Source of the DNA: Thalassotalea euphylliae
GTDB lineage: Bacteria > Pseudomonadota > Gammaproteobacteria > Enterobacterales > Alteromonadaceae
Assembly: GCF_003390335.1 (NCBI RefSeq)
Contig: NZ_QUOU01000001.1
Coordinates: forward strand, 434,001 to 498,000
DNA: 64,000 bases
Direction of reading: 5' to 3'
The position numbers were made by a program, and so were the translations under genes. Positions 43,985 to 52,988 of the stretch are shown one piece after another; position 1 is the first letter of the stretch, and every line of letters starts with the position of its first letter. The notes beneath the pieces are model-generated. The model had not been told where the DNA came from. It saw only the letters and a list, made by a program, of their open reading frames with translations, and ran no database searches.

Positions 43985-43996
43985 TCTTATATAAGA
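43985..43996. promoter_or_regulatory. Operator palindrome TCTTATATAAGA ahead of the TonB-dependent receptor
   Basis: Fifth occurrence of the motif, 118 bases after the symporter stop and 431 bases before the receptor start, followed by a TATATT box (43999-44004). It may control a promoter with a long leader to the receptor gene. The rest of 43868-44426 has no gene I can support; a 105-codon minus-strand frame (44018-44335) is probably spurious. Confidence 0.6.
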
Positions 43997-44426
43997 TATA
44001 TATTGTAATAAGCGAAGTTAGCCAGTAAAGTGTTGTTTGAATAATGTACAGCTCATTTCTTGGTTTAGTTTTACTGGCGCTAGCACTTTGGATAGCCAGA
44101 ATAGCCCAGCAGAGAATAGCTGAACGCTATGTACGTAAAAAACAATAGCGACATAGGGCAAAACAACAAGTTCGATAAAAAGAGCGACAGCAAGCAGACG
44201 ACATAAGAATAACCTTCGCCATAGCGCAACCGACACTAAGTGTTTAGGGCTGTGGTATGGGTATACAACAAGCGTCAAGGAAGCAGTTCTCGGAAAATTT
44301 TGTTTAGGCTTTGGTTTAGCATCGCCGATGAGCAAATGGTGTCATCCGTTATTCCCGCGCAATAAATCGCCGCAGAGCGATCGCAACGCGATAAAACACT
44401 AATAAAAAATAGTGAGGGAGATGGAC

Positions 44427-46817
44427 ATGAACTTAACCAACCAGAAACGAAATAAGTTGGGCTTAGCGGTAGCCGCCGCGTTGTCATTAACTAGCCTACC
44501 AACACAAGTATTCGCTGCCCAAGCAGCTCAAGACGAAAGTGAAATTGAACGCATCACCGTCACGTCACAAAAACGGGTTGAGCGCTTATCAGAAATACCC
44601 GTTGCCGTCTCTGTACTGCGCAGCGATCAAATCGACAATACCTTTACTGCGGGTTTTGAAGGATTACAAACCTTAGTGCCGTCGGTGAGTTTTCGCAAAG
44701 GTACCACGACACGAAACTCGGCGATCACAGTGCGTGGTATCGGTACTATTTCATTTAGTGTCGCCGCTGAGCCTAGCGTTTCAACGGTAGTCGATGGTGT
44801 CGTACTCGGCCGCTCAGGCCAAGCTTTTACCGATCTTTATGACTTAGAGCGCATCGAAGTATTGCGTGGCCCACAAGGGACACTGTTCGGTAAAAATGCG
44901 TCAGCAGGTGTGGTTAATATCACCACGAAACGACCAACGGGCGAAACCGAAGGTATGGTGGAAGCGACACTAATGCAAGATAACGAATATCGCTTGAAAG
45001 CCAAAATTGAAGGGGCGATCACCGATAACGTTAACGCCAGTTTAGTGGCGACCAAATCAGCCTTTGACGGCAACTTGTTTAATGTTTACAACAACGAGCA
45101 AGTCAATGGCTACGATAAAGAGGGGATGCGCCTCATGGTTGATGCTGAAATCAGCAACAACACTAACATGCTGTTTATCTTTGAGACCATGGAGGCAGAC
45201 GACGATTGCTGCGCGGATATCGAAGGCTTGCCAAGTGGCCGTAATCCCGCGTCTGAGGCCGCGCCAAACAGCAATGGTATTGTTAACGGTGTTGCCGACT
45301 TAGATTTAGATCAGCGCCGTATTGATCATGATTTCGAATCACGGACAGTTGACGAGCACACCGCATTTTCAATGCAATTAGAGCACGACTTTGGCGACTA
45401 TACCTTCACCTCAATCACCGCTTATCGCGAGTGGGAAAACACCGAATTCCGCGAAGGGGATTTTACCTCTATCGCGGGGGAATCAACTGAACCCGTATTC
45501 GGCGTGCCTTTCCAATTACATGATGTTGGCCCGCAAAGTTGGGATCAGTTTTCACAAGAATTTCGCTTAACGTCACCTGTTGGCCAGTCCTTGGAGTGGT
45601 TAGTCGGTGCATTTTTCTGGCAGAAAGACTCAGAGCGTAACTTTACTCGTGACGCGAGTTGTCAAAACAACAATGGCCAACTCGCCAGTGAAATTGGCTT
45701 TTATTTAGAAAACGAGCTGGGGGTTGCTAACCCAAGCGAGCAGGCAATAGCAGATTTTATAAGCCAAGAGGGCATTACCTGTAACGCCAATGATATTGTT
45801 AGCGCCACTGCCTTTATGCGCACTGAGTTCAACAACTGGGCGGTCTTTGGGGATGGCCGCTACCATGTCAGTGAGGATTTCCGCTTGCTCTTTGGTTTGC
45901 GCTATACCGACGATGAAGTGGAGTTTATGCACAATCGCATTAGTAATGATGTTTACGGTCGTCGCGGTGTTGGTGTGCGCCCCGCCAGTGAAAACACTAA
46001 CTTTGATGGAAAAACCACAGAAACCAATACGTCAATTAAACTCGGTGCCCAGTACGACTTAGGCGATATGGGCATGGTGTACGCAACATATGCACAAGGT
46101 TACAAAGGCCCAGGCTTTAACGTGTTTTACAATATGGCGGAAAAAGACACGGCAGCGATTGGCGATGAGGTTTCTGACTCGTACGAGTTAGGTTACAAAT
46201 ACGCCGTGGGTAACTTAATGGTGAATGCTGCGGTTTTTAGTACCGATATTGAAGGTTTCCAAGCGAATAACTTTGACAACTCATCTGGGGTCACCATTAC
46301 CCGTTTAACTAATGCCGGTGATGTCAGTACCCAAGGTTTTGAAATTGACTTCTTGTGGCAGGCAACCGATCAGCTGAGCTTATCGGGTGGTCTTGCCAGC
46401 GTTGAGGCAGAAATAGACGAGTTTTTCTGTCCTGACGGCGCAGCGTGTACCGATCGCTCAGGCTTAGACGTACCTTTCTCGCCGGATTTGAAGTACAACT
46501 TAACGGCTGATTACGTGTGGGAAATGGACGGTATGGAAGTGTTACTCAATGCCTCATACATTTATACCGATGAGCAATTTGCGACTTTGCCAAACAACAA
46601 TGGCGAGTTTAATCCTGCCGTTTTGTTACCTGACTATGGCATTTTGAATGCAAGTGTTGCTTTGTCATTTAATGACGATGCTTACCGTGTCACTTTTATC
46701 GGTAAAAACTTAACGGATGAAAGCTTCTTTACCACCTACAGTGGCGATAGCTTCCGTTATCAAGTGCCGCGTGATGCGGATCGTCATTTCGGCGTCCAGT
46801 TTAGAGCAAATTTCTAA
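44427..46817 (+). CDS. TonB-dependent outer-membrane receptor of the GH31 locus
   Basis: The start is set at ATG 44427, with GAGGGAG six bases upstream, giving 796 residues; the frame is open from GTG 44412. A signal peptide ending VFA precedes a TonB box (EIERITVTSQKR). The plug domain contains VRGIGT and ERIEVLRGPQGTLFGKNASAG, followed by a long beta-barrel ending in the aromatic FRANF. Such receptors import siderophores, vitamins or glycans. Its position behind a sugar symporter and the shared operator suggest the same glycoside as ligand. No SusD-type partner is present. Confidence 0.92.
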   Translation: MNLTNQKRNKLGLAVAAALSLTSLPTQVFAAQAAQDESEIERITVTSQKRVERLSEIPVAVSVLRSDQIDNTFTAGFEGLQTLVPSVSFRKGTTTRNSAITVRGIGTISFSVAAEPSVSTVVDGVVLGRSGQAFTDLYDLERIEVLRGPQGTLFGKNASAGVVNITTKRPTGETEGMVEATLMQDNEYRLKAKIEGAITDNVNASLVATKSAFDGNLFNVYNNEQVNGYDKEGMRLMVDAEISNNTNMLFIFETMEADDDCCADIEGLPSGRNPASEAAPNSNGIVNGVADLDLDQRRIDHDFESRTVDEHTAFSMQLEHDFGDYTFTSITAYREWENTEFREGDFTSIAGESTEPVFGVPFQLHDVGPQSWDQFSQEFRLTSPVGQSLEWLVGAFFWQKDSERNFTRDASCQNNNGQLASEIGFYLENELGVANPSEQAIADFISQEGITCNANDIVSATAFMRTEFNNWAVFGDGRYHVSEDFRLLFGLRYTDDEVEFMHNRISNDVYGRRGVGVRPASENTNFDGKTTETNTSIKLGAQYDLGDMGMVYATYAQGYKGPGFNVFYNMAEKDTAAIGDEVSDSYELGYKYAVGNLMVNAAVFSTDIEGFQANNFDNSSGVTITRLTNAGDVSTQGFEIDFLWQATDQLSLSGGLASVEAEIDEFFCPDGAACTDRSGLDVPFSPDLKYNLTADYVWEMDGMEVLLNASYIYTDEQFATLPNNNGEFNPAVLLPDYGILNASVALSFNDDAYRVTFIGKNLTDESFFTTYSGDSFRYQVPRDADRHFGVQFRANF

Positions 46818-46841
46818 ACGAACTATCAAGGTATTTATCTA

Positions 46842-46870
46842 GCAAAACACCGCCTCGGCGGTGTTTTTGC
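46842..46870. terminator. Bidirectional terminator after the TonB-dependent receptor
   Basis: GCAAAACACCGCC pairs with GGCGGTGTTTTTGC around a two-base turn (one bulged base), with a T-run in the second arm. It lies between convergent genes and serves both. Confidence 0.85.
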
Positions 46871-46907
46871 TTTCAAACCAAGTGCGCTTTTATATCTATT
46901 TAACAGT

Positions 46908-47516
46908 CTAGGTAATAAGCTGCCAAGTGAGTAAGTCCAGTGTCAGTAGCTCGACAACAGCAATCAATATTGGCAGTGGGTACAATAGATAACGCCATCT
47001 TGAAGCAAGTTGGCTGGTGAAAAATAAGCTTAAAATAACGGTTGGAATAGGCATCAGTCCCGCCATACCTGCCGACCAAGGCAAGCCACTGCTAACAGCT
47101 ACAATTGGCATGGTCAGCATAGTACTGATAATCAAACCAACGGTTATTTTTTTTGCGTTAACGGCTTTGTTTTGAAAGTAATTCTCTTTTATTGCCAGCG
47201 CTAATAATAAAGCGACCTGTAATAAACAGATAAAGCCAAGGTAGCTGGCGTGGTGGTTAATGGTTTGATAGTGAGTCAGGTAAAACTGCCAGCCCAACCA
47301 AAGCCAAAGTAAGGCAATAAAACACAACACTAACCTTGGATAGCGGTGTTTGACGAGCAGGTAAACCGCGATGCTGGTGGCAATCGCAACATCGGCACCG
47401 ATCAGTTGATGCGCGTTAAGGTAGTGAGTGACTAAACGCCAATACACTTCCGACGAAAACAGCAAAAAGTCATGAAGTGAATAGCTAAATAATTGGTTAA
47501 GTAGATCGGCAATCAC
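46908..47516 (-). CDS. DUF6064-like membrane protein
   Basis: A 202-residue integral membrane protein with about six hydrophobic helices. The segment LALLWLWLGWQFYLTHYQTINHHA-like core (about 68-90; conserved W-x-W-x-G-W) resembles DUF6064 proteins, whose function is unknown. It follows the Tat-exported aldo/keto reductase by 12 bases in one operon. No catalytic motif is seen. The family assignment is tentative. Confidence 0.55.
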   Translation of the reverse strand: MIADLLNQLFSYSLHDFLLFSSEVYWRLVTHYLNAHQLIGADVAIATSIAVYLLVKHRYPRLVLCFIALLWLWLGWQFYLTHYQTINHHASYLGFICLLQVALLLALAIKENYFQNKAVNAKKITVGLIISTMLTMPIVAVSSGLPWSAGMAGLMPIPTVILSLFFTSQLASRWRYLLYPLPILIAVVELLTLDLLTWQLIT

Positions 47517-47528
47517 TAGGCTTCATCG

Positions 47529-48515
47529 TTATAAGGTGTTGAGATAAGTCACCATTTGCTGGCGCTGTGTGGCATTGGGCAGCGCCATGGGATTGGCGGC
47601 ACTCATATTTTCTTGCATATGCGCCACTTTCGAGGTGGCAGGAATGGCACATGTTACTGCGGGGTGGCTAATAATAAAGCGCAGTAAATACTGTGGCCAA
47701 TTTTCACAGCCAAGCGCTATTGCCCAGCTCGGCAGTGGCTTTTGCTCAAAACGCTGCATCAATCGCCCTCCTTGAAATGGGCGGTTGGCAATAACCGCAA
47801 TGCCTTTGTCTTGTGCCAATGGCAGCAATTCATTTTCCACCTCACGATCAAGAATATTGTAGGTGAGCTGAACAAAATCAATGGCTTCATTGGACATAAT
47901 TTTCGCCAGTTCACGGTGGCGACGACCGTGTGAGGTGGTTACGCCGATATACTTAGTTAAGCCTTGTTGTTTAAGCTCTCGCAGCATAGGTAAATGTTGT
48001 TGCCAAGCCACCAGATTATGAACTTGTAGCAAGGCAAACCGCGCTTGCTGCCAAAGTTGCTGCGAGTTAACAAATTGCTGCTTGCCTTCACTGGGTGAAC
48101 TTGTCCAAGTTTTTGTTGCGGCAAACAGCTTGGCAGGCGATTGAATGTGGTTAAGGGCATAACCCATTACCGCTTCAGCTGAGCCATACATAGGCGATGA
48201 ATCCACCATTTCACCGCCAAGCTTGAAAAAAGTCTCCAGAACTTTGGTGCGCTCGTTGCGCAGTAAAATATCGTCGCCCACATTAAACGTGATCCAAGTC
48301 CCCATACCAATAGGGTGAATGCGCTGGTTGGTACTTGGAATAACCTTAGTATGAAATTTCGCTGCTTTGAGCTGGTAAGCAATAGTGTTGGGGTTAAGCG
48401 CATTGTTGTGCTGCTCAGCAACTGCTGACAAGGGTAATAAACCAACGCCAATCCCCAGCTTAGCCAACGTGGTTAATAGCGCGCGTCTCGTTAGTTGTGT
48501 ATCTTTGATTGCCAT
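47529..48515 (-). CDS. Tat-exported aldo/keto reductase family protein
   Basis: A 328-residue protein with an N-terminal twin-arginine signal (LTRRALLTTLAKLGIGVG, then a cleavage region at VAEQH), so it is likely exported folded with its cofactor. The barrel keeps Asp and Tyr in MVDSSPMYGSAE (about 99-110) and a Lys in FAATKTW. The usual catalytic His position reads QVHN. The conserved FVQLTYNILDR and C-terminal AIPATSKVAHMQENM segments fit the family of short secreted aldo/keto reductases. Periplasmic location is unusual for a nicotinamide enzyme. It precedes a DUF6064-like membrane gene by 12 bases. Confidence 0.85.
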   Translation of the reverse strand: MAIKDTQLTRRALLTTLAKLGIGVGLLPLSAVAEQHNNALNPNTIAYQLKAAKFHTKVIPSTNQRIHPIGMGTWITFNVGDDILLRNERTKVLETFFKLGGEMVDSSPMYGSAEAVMGYALNHIQSPAKLFAATKTWTSSPSEGKQQFVNSQQLWQQARFALLQVHNLVAWQQHLPMLRELKQQGLTKYIGVTTSHGRRHRELAKIMSNEAIDFVQLTYNILDREVENELLPLAQDKGIAVIANRPFQGGRLMQRFEQKPLPSWAIALGCENWPQYLLRFIISHPAVTCAIPATSKVAHMQENMSAANPMALPNATQRQQMVTYLNTL

Positions 48516-48810
48516 AATTCACCCGAATATCTGCTTCGCAAATTACTTACTCTATTGAGCATAGCCCTTTTATCTTGTGCTGATTAAGTTGAGCTGAGGG
48601 TATGCGATAGGTTGCAATATATTTACGGTAAAATTGAGTCAGCTCGCAGCATAAGGGCGAGTCAGTTGATTCTTGAGTTTAGTGCTGTAGGGGTACTAAA
48701 GCCGTCGATCTGTTGTTGTTTTCCTTCGTGCTCATTGGAATTGCAATAAGACGCAAGAAGTTGACGAGTCTGTCGTCACCCACTTTTTCTCCATAATTGA
48801 CTGATATGGT

Positions 48811-48845
48811 TGCTACAACTGACGATTTAGTGCCAAGTTGTAGCA
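48811..48845. promoter_or_regulatory. 10-bp perfect inverted repeat upstream of a PEP-CTERM gene
   Basis: TGCTACAACT (48811-48820) and AGTTGTAGCA (48836-48845) are separated by 15 bases and end 42 bases before the start codon at 48888. It could be an operator or a leader hairpin. The remainder of 48516-48887 is the divergent upstream region of the Tat aldo/keto reductase gene, in which I see nothing else definite. Confidence 0.45.
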
Positions 48846-48887
48846 CTACTTCACCGAGATAAGAACGCATAAATTAAGGGTAAGCGT

Positions 48888-49538
48888 ATGACTAAATTAG
48901 TTTTTATATTTTCCTGTTTATTGGCGTTTGGTGCGAATGCAGGGCTCATAGTTAACACCACTGATTTTATTGATGAGTCAAACCTAACGCATTTTAACGG
49001 CTTTGAAGGCTTTAGTAATACCTTTAAAAGCGGTAAAAACTATTACGAAGAAGATGGTATTCAAGTGCGCCAAATTTTCGCTCAACCGGGCAATGATATT
49101 GCACTGGGTTTTAGCTTAGAAGGTGAACGCTCTTGGTATCCCAATGGTGGAGATTATGGCTATACCGAAATTACTATGGCGAGCGGCGCTGAATTTACTG
49201 CGTTAGAGTTTCTTTTTCTTGGCCCCAACTTAAATAATCTGGCGGTGCATTACAGCCTTTGGAATGACGGTCAAGTGGTATTTGAAGGTGCGCTCGACAT
49301 TGGCAAAAAAGAGCGAGGTGTGTTGGGCTTTGAAGGTGGCGGCTTTGATCAATTATTTGTCCGCTCAGGTCATCGCGCTGCCTCTATTTTTGATCGCTCA
49401 AGCAATGGCTTAAACATTGATAGTATTCAAGTGATAAGTGCGACACCAACACCAGTACCTGAGCCTAGTTCTATTGCGATTTTGGCATTGGGTTTGGTGG
49501 CAATACGGTTGTGGAAAGTGAACTCTGTTCATCAATAG
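48888..49538 (+). CDS. PEP-CTERM sorting-domain protein
   Basis: A 216-residue exported protein. A signal peptide ending ANA is followed by a beta-rich domain of about 170 residues, and a C-terminal PEP-CTERM tail at residues about 188-212: VPEPSSIAILALGLVAIRLW, then a short basic end. Such tails are recognised by an exosortase (EpsH) in the inner membrane, outside this window, and the proteins reach the cell surface or biofilm matrix. The domain resembles secreted matrix proteins without known enzymatic function. No cysteine or metal motif stands out. Confidence 0.88.
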   Translation: MTKLVFIFSCLLAFGANAGLIVNTTDFIDESNLTHFNGFEGFSNTFKSGKNYYEEDGIQVRQIFAQPGNDIALGFSLEGERSWYPNGGDYGYTEITMASGAEFTALEFLFLGPNLNNLAVHYSLWNDGQVVFEGALDIGKKERGVLGFEGGGFDQLFVRSGHRAASIFDRSSNGLNIDSIQVISATPTPVPEPSSIAILALGLVAIRLWKVNSVHQ

Positions 49539-49546
49539 GCTTAGTC

Positions 49547-49633
49547 ACTATGCCTATAAGTTACTATGCCTATAAGTTACTAAGCCTTTAAGCCATAGGC
49601 CTAATAGCCACTTTTCCAGTTAGCTATTAGGCC
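49547..49633. repeat. Short tandem repeats and 11-bp hairpin after the PEP-CTERM gene
   Basis: ACTATGCCTATAAGTT occurs twice in direct succession (49547-49562, 49563-49578), with a degenerate third unit (49579-49592). Directly after, GGCCTAATAGC (49598-49608) pairs perfectly with GCTATTAGGCC (49623-49633). The hairpin probably terminates the PEP-CTERM gene, though its T-run is poor. The rest of 49539-49907 is AT-rich and likely holds the promoter of the next gene. Confidence 0.6.
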
Positions 49634-49907
49634 AGAGTTAAGCTAATGGCTGAGCCATTAAGGCACAGCCATTCCCTCTTATAAACATTTCTTCTCGAAA
49701 GCATTTTTTAATTTAAATCAACAAGTTTATCTCCATTTTCCCTCCATATTTTGTTGTTAGCCTGTATTCGTCGGATGAGGTTTACGCCCCAGCACTCGCA
49801 CAGATAGTCGATGGCAACGCGAGTCGATAAACAGGCAAGTGATTTGGCGCTTTTGATGCAGCTACTTGATGTAGTTATCTTATGTGGTTAGTAAATAAGG
49901 AATTTTT

Positions 49908-50696
49908 ATGAGTTTTTGGAAATCAGTAACATTAGTCGGCGCGCTTTTGCTCGCCAGCTTATCAGTCAACTCGCAAGCGGCGATGATCGGCGTTGACAAT
50001 AATTTTGAAGACAACGGGCTAACCGTTCTTGAATATCGAAGTGATGGCAGTATCTGGGAGTGGCTAGATCTGTCTGTTACCAATGGTATTTCCTATAACA
50101 GCCTTGTCGCCGACTTGAACGATGATGGACGATTAAACAATTCTACTAGCCTATTGATCACGAACACTGGGGCGTTGAATGATGTGTTAAATCTTGCCCC
50201 TGATCTGAGTAATGGTTGGTCAACAGTGGCGAGTGCAGATCTTACCGGCTTATTTGGAACGTTTTTTGGTCTCACTTTAGTGGGTAATGAGCAAGTAACG
50301 ATAGGAAATGGCGCAAGTGATCTCACTGAGCAGTTTATTCTCGCCTTTGGTGACACTGTGCATGAGGCATCGGAAGATAGCGGTGCCACTATTAATGACG
50401 TAAACCCCAATTTGCCCAACATAGGTGAAACGCGCGGATATACAAATACTGCTGTAGGTAATCGTGGTAAGTTTAGATCTCCATTTGTTTTGGATGGGCA
50501 AACCAGTTTTCAATTCAATGATAACGTGACCGATATTCTCTCATTTAATGCCACCAATACTGCGCAATTTGCTAATGCCACTGTAGGGACATGGTTAGTT
50601 CGCGAAGTAGCAACGATCCCGACACCAAGTATCTTGAGTTTATTTGCACTGTCGTTGGTCGCGTTATGTATTCGACGCAAAAAGTGGTCTAAGTAG
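49908..50696 (+). CDS. Secreted protein with PEP-CTERM-like tail lacking the PEP motif
   Basis: A 262-residue exported protein with a signal peptide ending SQAA. The middle is acidic, rich in Asn and Asp (SLVADLNDDGRLNNSTS), and beta-prone. The tail has the layout of a PEP-CTERM anchor, a hydrophobic helix LSLFALSLVALCI followed by RRKK, but the usual VPEP is replaced by IPTPS. It might be handled by a variant exosortase or simply be membrane-anchored. It lies downstream of a canonical PEP-CTERM gene on the same strand but with its own upstream region. Confidence 0.7.
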   Translation: MSFWKSVTLVGALLLASLSVNSQAAMIGVDNNFEDNGLTVLEYRSDGSIWEWLDLSVTNGISYNSLVADLNDDGRLNNSTSLLITNTGALNDVLNLAPDLSNGWSTVASADLTGLFGTFFGLTLVGNEQVTIGNGASDLTEQFILAFGDTVHEASEDSGATINDVNPNLPNIGETRGYTNTAVGNRGKFRSPFVLDGQTSFQFNDNVTDILSFNATNTAQFANATVGTWLVREVATIPTPSILSLFALSLVALCIRRKKWSK

Positions 50697-50784
50697 CTCA
50701 TTGCATCGCGAGCCATGTTAAGGGCCCGTCATCTTCGAACTAAGCTGACAATGCTTAATCAAGCACCTGATGCTATTGAGTCTG

Positions 50785-52758
50785 TTACTTTTTAGTTGTG
50801 CTCGATTTGCGCTTGGTAGGTGATGTTTTTCTACGCTTTTTGTAAGCGGGCTTTTGTGGGCTTTTCAGTCCTTGTAATGAACTGGGCAATTGCTGGCTAA
50901 GCAGATTAATCAAATTGTGCAATGAGCCTTCAATGGGCTGCATAAATTGCCCATAACTACAGGCTTTATCAGCAATTTGATTGAGTGACGACTCCCAGCG
51001 CGCCGTCATATCGGGTTGAGTGCAGTCGATGGGCAAGGCATCAATGAGTCCTTTGCCGGTATCGGTCGCATGAATTTGTTTGCCTTGACGGGCTAAAAAC
51101 CCGCGTTTAAACAATAAATCAATAATGCCCGCACGGGTCGCTTCTGTGCCTAAACCATCGGTTTCTTTGAGGATGGCTTTAAGGGATTTATCGGTGACAA
51201 AACGGGCAATCCCCGTCATTGCGGCAAGTAAGCTGGCATCGGTAAAATGTTTAGGCGGCTCGGTTTGCTTCTCTCGCAAATGGCCTTGCTGGCAGTACAG
51301 TGTTTGTCCTTGGGTTAGCTGCGATAGGAGCTGAGCAAGGGCAGGGCTGGCGCTTTGCTGACCGTCTTCTGAGTTGGTATTTTTCTCTCCCCCAAACAAA
51401 GACTTCCAACCTAATTGCGAAACAATAGTCGCACTTGATTGAAATAAGCCGCCGGCAATTAAAAAACTCGCTTTAAGTTGCTGGTAACAATAAGTCGGAA
51501 AAAACTGTGCAGCATATTGTCGGCAAATCAGCTGATAAATATTCTTCTCAAAGTTGTTTAAATTGAGCTTGGTTGGCGATTTGGTGGTAGGAATAATGGC
51601 ATGATGAGCGCCCACTTTACTGTCTTGCCAAGCGCGACTTTTGCGCTTGGGATCGGCATCGCCTAACTGCTTCGCCAGTGGTAGTTGGCTGTCTTTGAGC
51701 ATGGATAAAATTTGCGGCGCGTCGCTAAAGTGTTCTGTGGGTAGGTAGCGACAATCTGATCTTGGGTAGGTGATCAATTTGTGCTTTTCATAAAGCGCCT
51801 GACAAACATCAAGCACCAGTTTAGCGTTCATCGCGTAGCGTTTGGCGGCATCAATTTGCAGGGCAGACAAGTTATAAGGCAGTGGCGCATTTTGTTGTTT
51901 GTCCTGCTTTTTTAACTCGCTGACCAGGGCTTCTTGGCCTGTGATACGGGCAACAACATTTTCGGCTAAGGCTTTCACTACCACGCGCCCGTCTTCATCT
52001 TGATAGGGCTGACAAGCCTCACTGGGTTGCCATTTCGTCATAATACAGGGAGAAATGGCAGTGCTATCAGGTGTCAACTCCGCTTCTACTTCATAAAAGG
52101 GTTTGCTAACAAAGTTGGCGATTTCGCGGTCGCGATTCACCACTAAACCAAGTACTGGCGTTTGTACTCTGCCGACCGACAAGACTCCTTGATAACCCGC
52201 TTTACCTCCCTGAATCGTTAGTGCCCGAGTGAGATTAATACCATACAGCCAGTCAGCACGACTGCGCGCCAGTGCAGAAACAGAAAGTGGCATAAAGGCT
52301 TGATTAGATTTGAGTTGTGAAAGTGCTTTTTTTACGGCCGCAGGGTTTAAATCACTGATCAGTAGGCGTTTTACTTGTGCGGTTTTTGTTTTGGACAGTT
52401 TGAGGTAATTAAGTACTTCATCGACTAATAACTGCCCTTCGCGATCGGGATCGCCAGCGTGCACGACTTCATCGGCTTTTTTGAGCCAGTTGCGGATCAC
52501 GGTTAGCTGGCTTTTAGTTTTGTACTTGGGTTTAAGTTGCCAGCTTTCGGGAATAATGGGCAGGTGCTCGAGTTGCCACTTTTTGTAGTGCTCGCCATAA
52601 GCCTCGGGTTCCGCTTGCTCCAAAATATGGCCAATACACCAAGTCACGATATCGCCATTACCCACTTGAATATAGCCTTGCTGCTTCTTTTGCGGTTTGG
52701 GCAGTACGTCGGCAATAGCTCTGGCAAGGCTAGGTTTTTCAGCAATATACAGCTTCAT
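50785..52758 (-). CDS. topB: DNA topoisomerase III
   Basis: A 657-residue type IA topoisomerase. The Toprim domain begins MKLYIAEKPSLARAIADVLP and holds AGDPDREGQLL (about 101-111). The nucleophile Tyr331 stands in ITYPRSDCRYLP, matching E. coli TopB Tyr328. The C-terminus is lysine/arginine-rich (from about 635) and replaces zinc fingers. It decatenates and relaxes negatively supercoiled DNA and resolves recombination intermediates with RecQ. The gene is single, divergent from the following membrane protein gene. Confidence 0.96.
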   Translation of the reverse strand: MKLYIAEKPSLARAIADVLPKPQKKQQGYIQVGNGDIVTWCIGHILEQAEPEAYGEHYKKWQLEHLPIIPESWQLKPKYKTKSQLTVIRNWLKKADEVVHAGDPDREGQLLVDEVLNYLKLSKTKTAQVKRLLISDLNPAAVKKALSQLKSNQAFMPLSVSALARSRADWLYGINLTRALTIQGGKAGYQGVLSVGRVQTPVLGLVVNRDREIANFVSKPFYEVEAELTPDSTAISPCIMTKWQPSEACQPYQDEDGRVVVKALAENVVARITGQEALVSELKKQDKQQNAPLPYNLSALQIDAAKRYAMNAKLVLDVCQALYEKHKLITYPRSDCRYLPTEHFSDAPQILSMLKDSQLPLAKQLGDADPKRKSRAWQDSKVGAHHAIIPTTKSPTKLNLNNFEKNIYQLICRQYAAQFFPTYCYQQLKASFLIAGGLFQSSATIVSQLGWKSLFGGEKNTNSEDGQQSASPALAQLLSQLTQGQTLYCQQGHLREKQTEPPKHFTDASLLAAMTGIARFVTDKSLKAILKETDGLGTEATRAGIIDLLFKRGFLARQGKQIHATDTGKGLIDALPIDCTQPDMTARWESSLNQIADKACSYGQFMQPIEGSLHNLINLLSQQLPSSLQGLKSPQKPAYKKRRKTSPTKRKSSTTKK

Positions 52759-52988
52759 CGAATGGCACAGATTGAATGATTAATGGGATATAAACCGAGT
52801 GTAACTTGGTACTGTTTAAATATCCAGTTGTGTGGTGGTTTCAATAATTTTCGTAAATTACTGCCGAGAGTGTAATAAATTGCGCGGCGAGATGACTGTA
52901 CTCTTTGTGGCTGTATTCTTCATGACTTTATTTTTCATTGTAAAGAGTAACGCCAAAAGTTTAACAATAACAATTCAAGGAAGAAGCG

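Noticed and set aside
44018..44335. 105-codon minus-strand frame between symporter and receptor genes
   Set aside because: No ribosome site, no family resemblance and odd composition; it lies in what should be the receptor's upstream region.
48679..48870. 63-codon minus-strand frame upstream of the PEP-CTERM gene
   Set aside because: It covers the inverted repeat and promoter region, with no ribosome site and no protein features.
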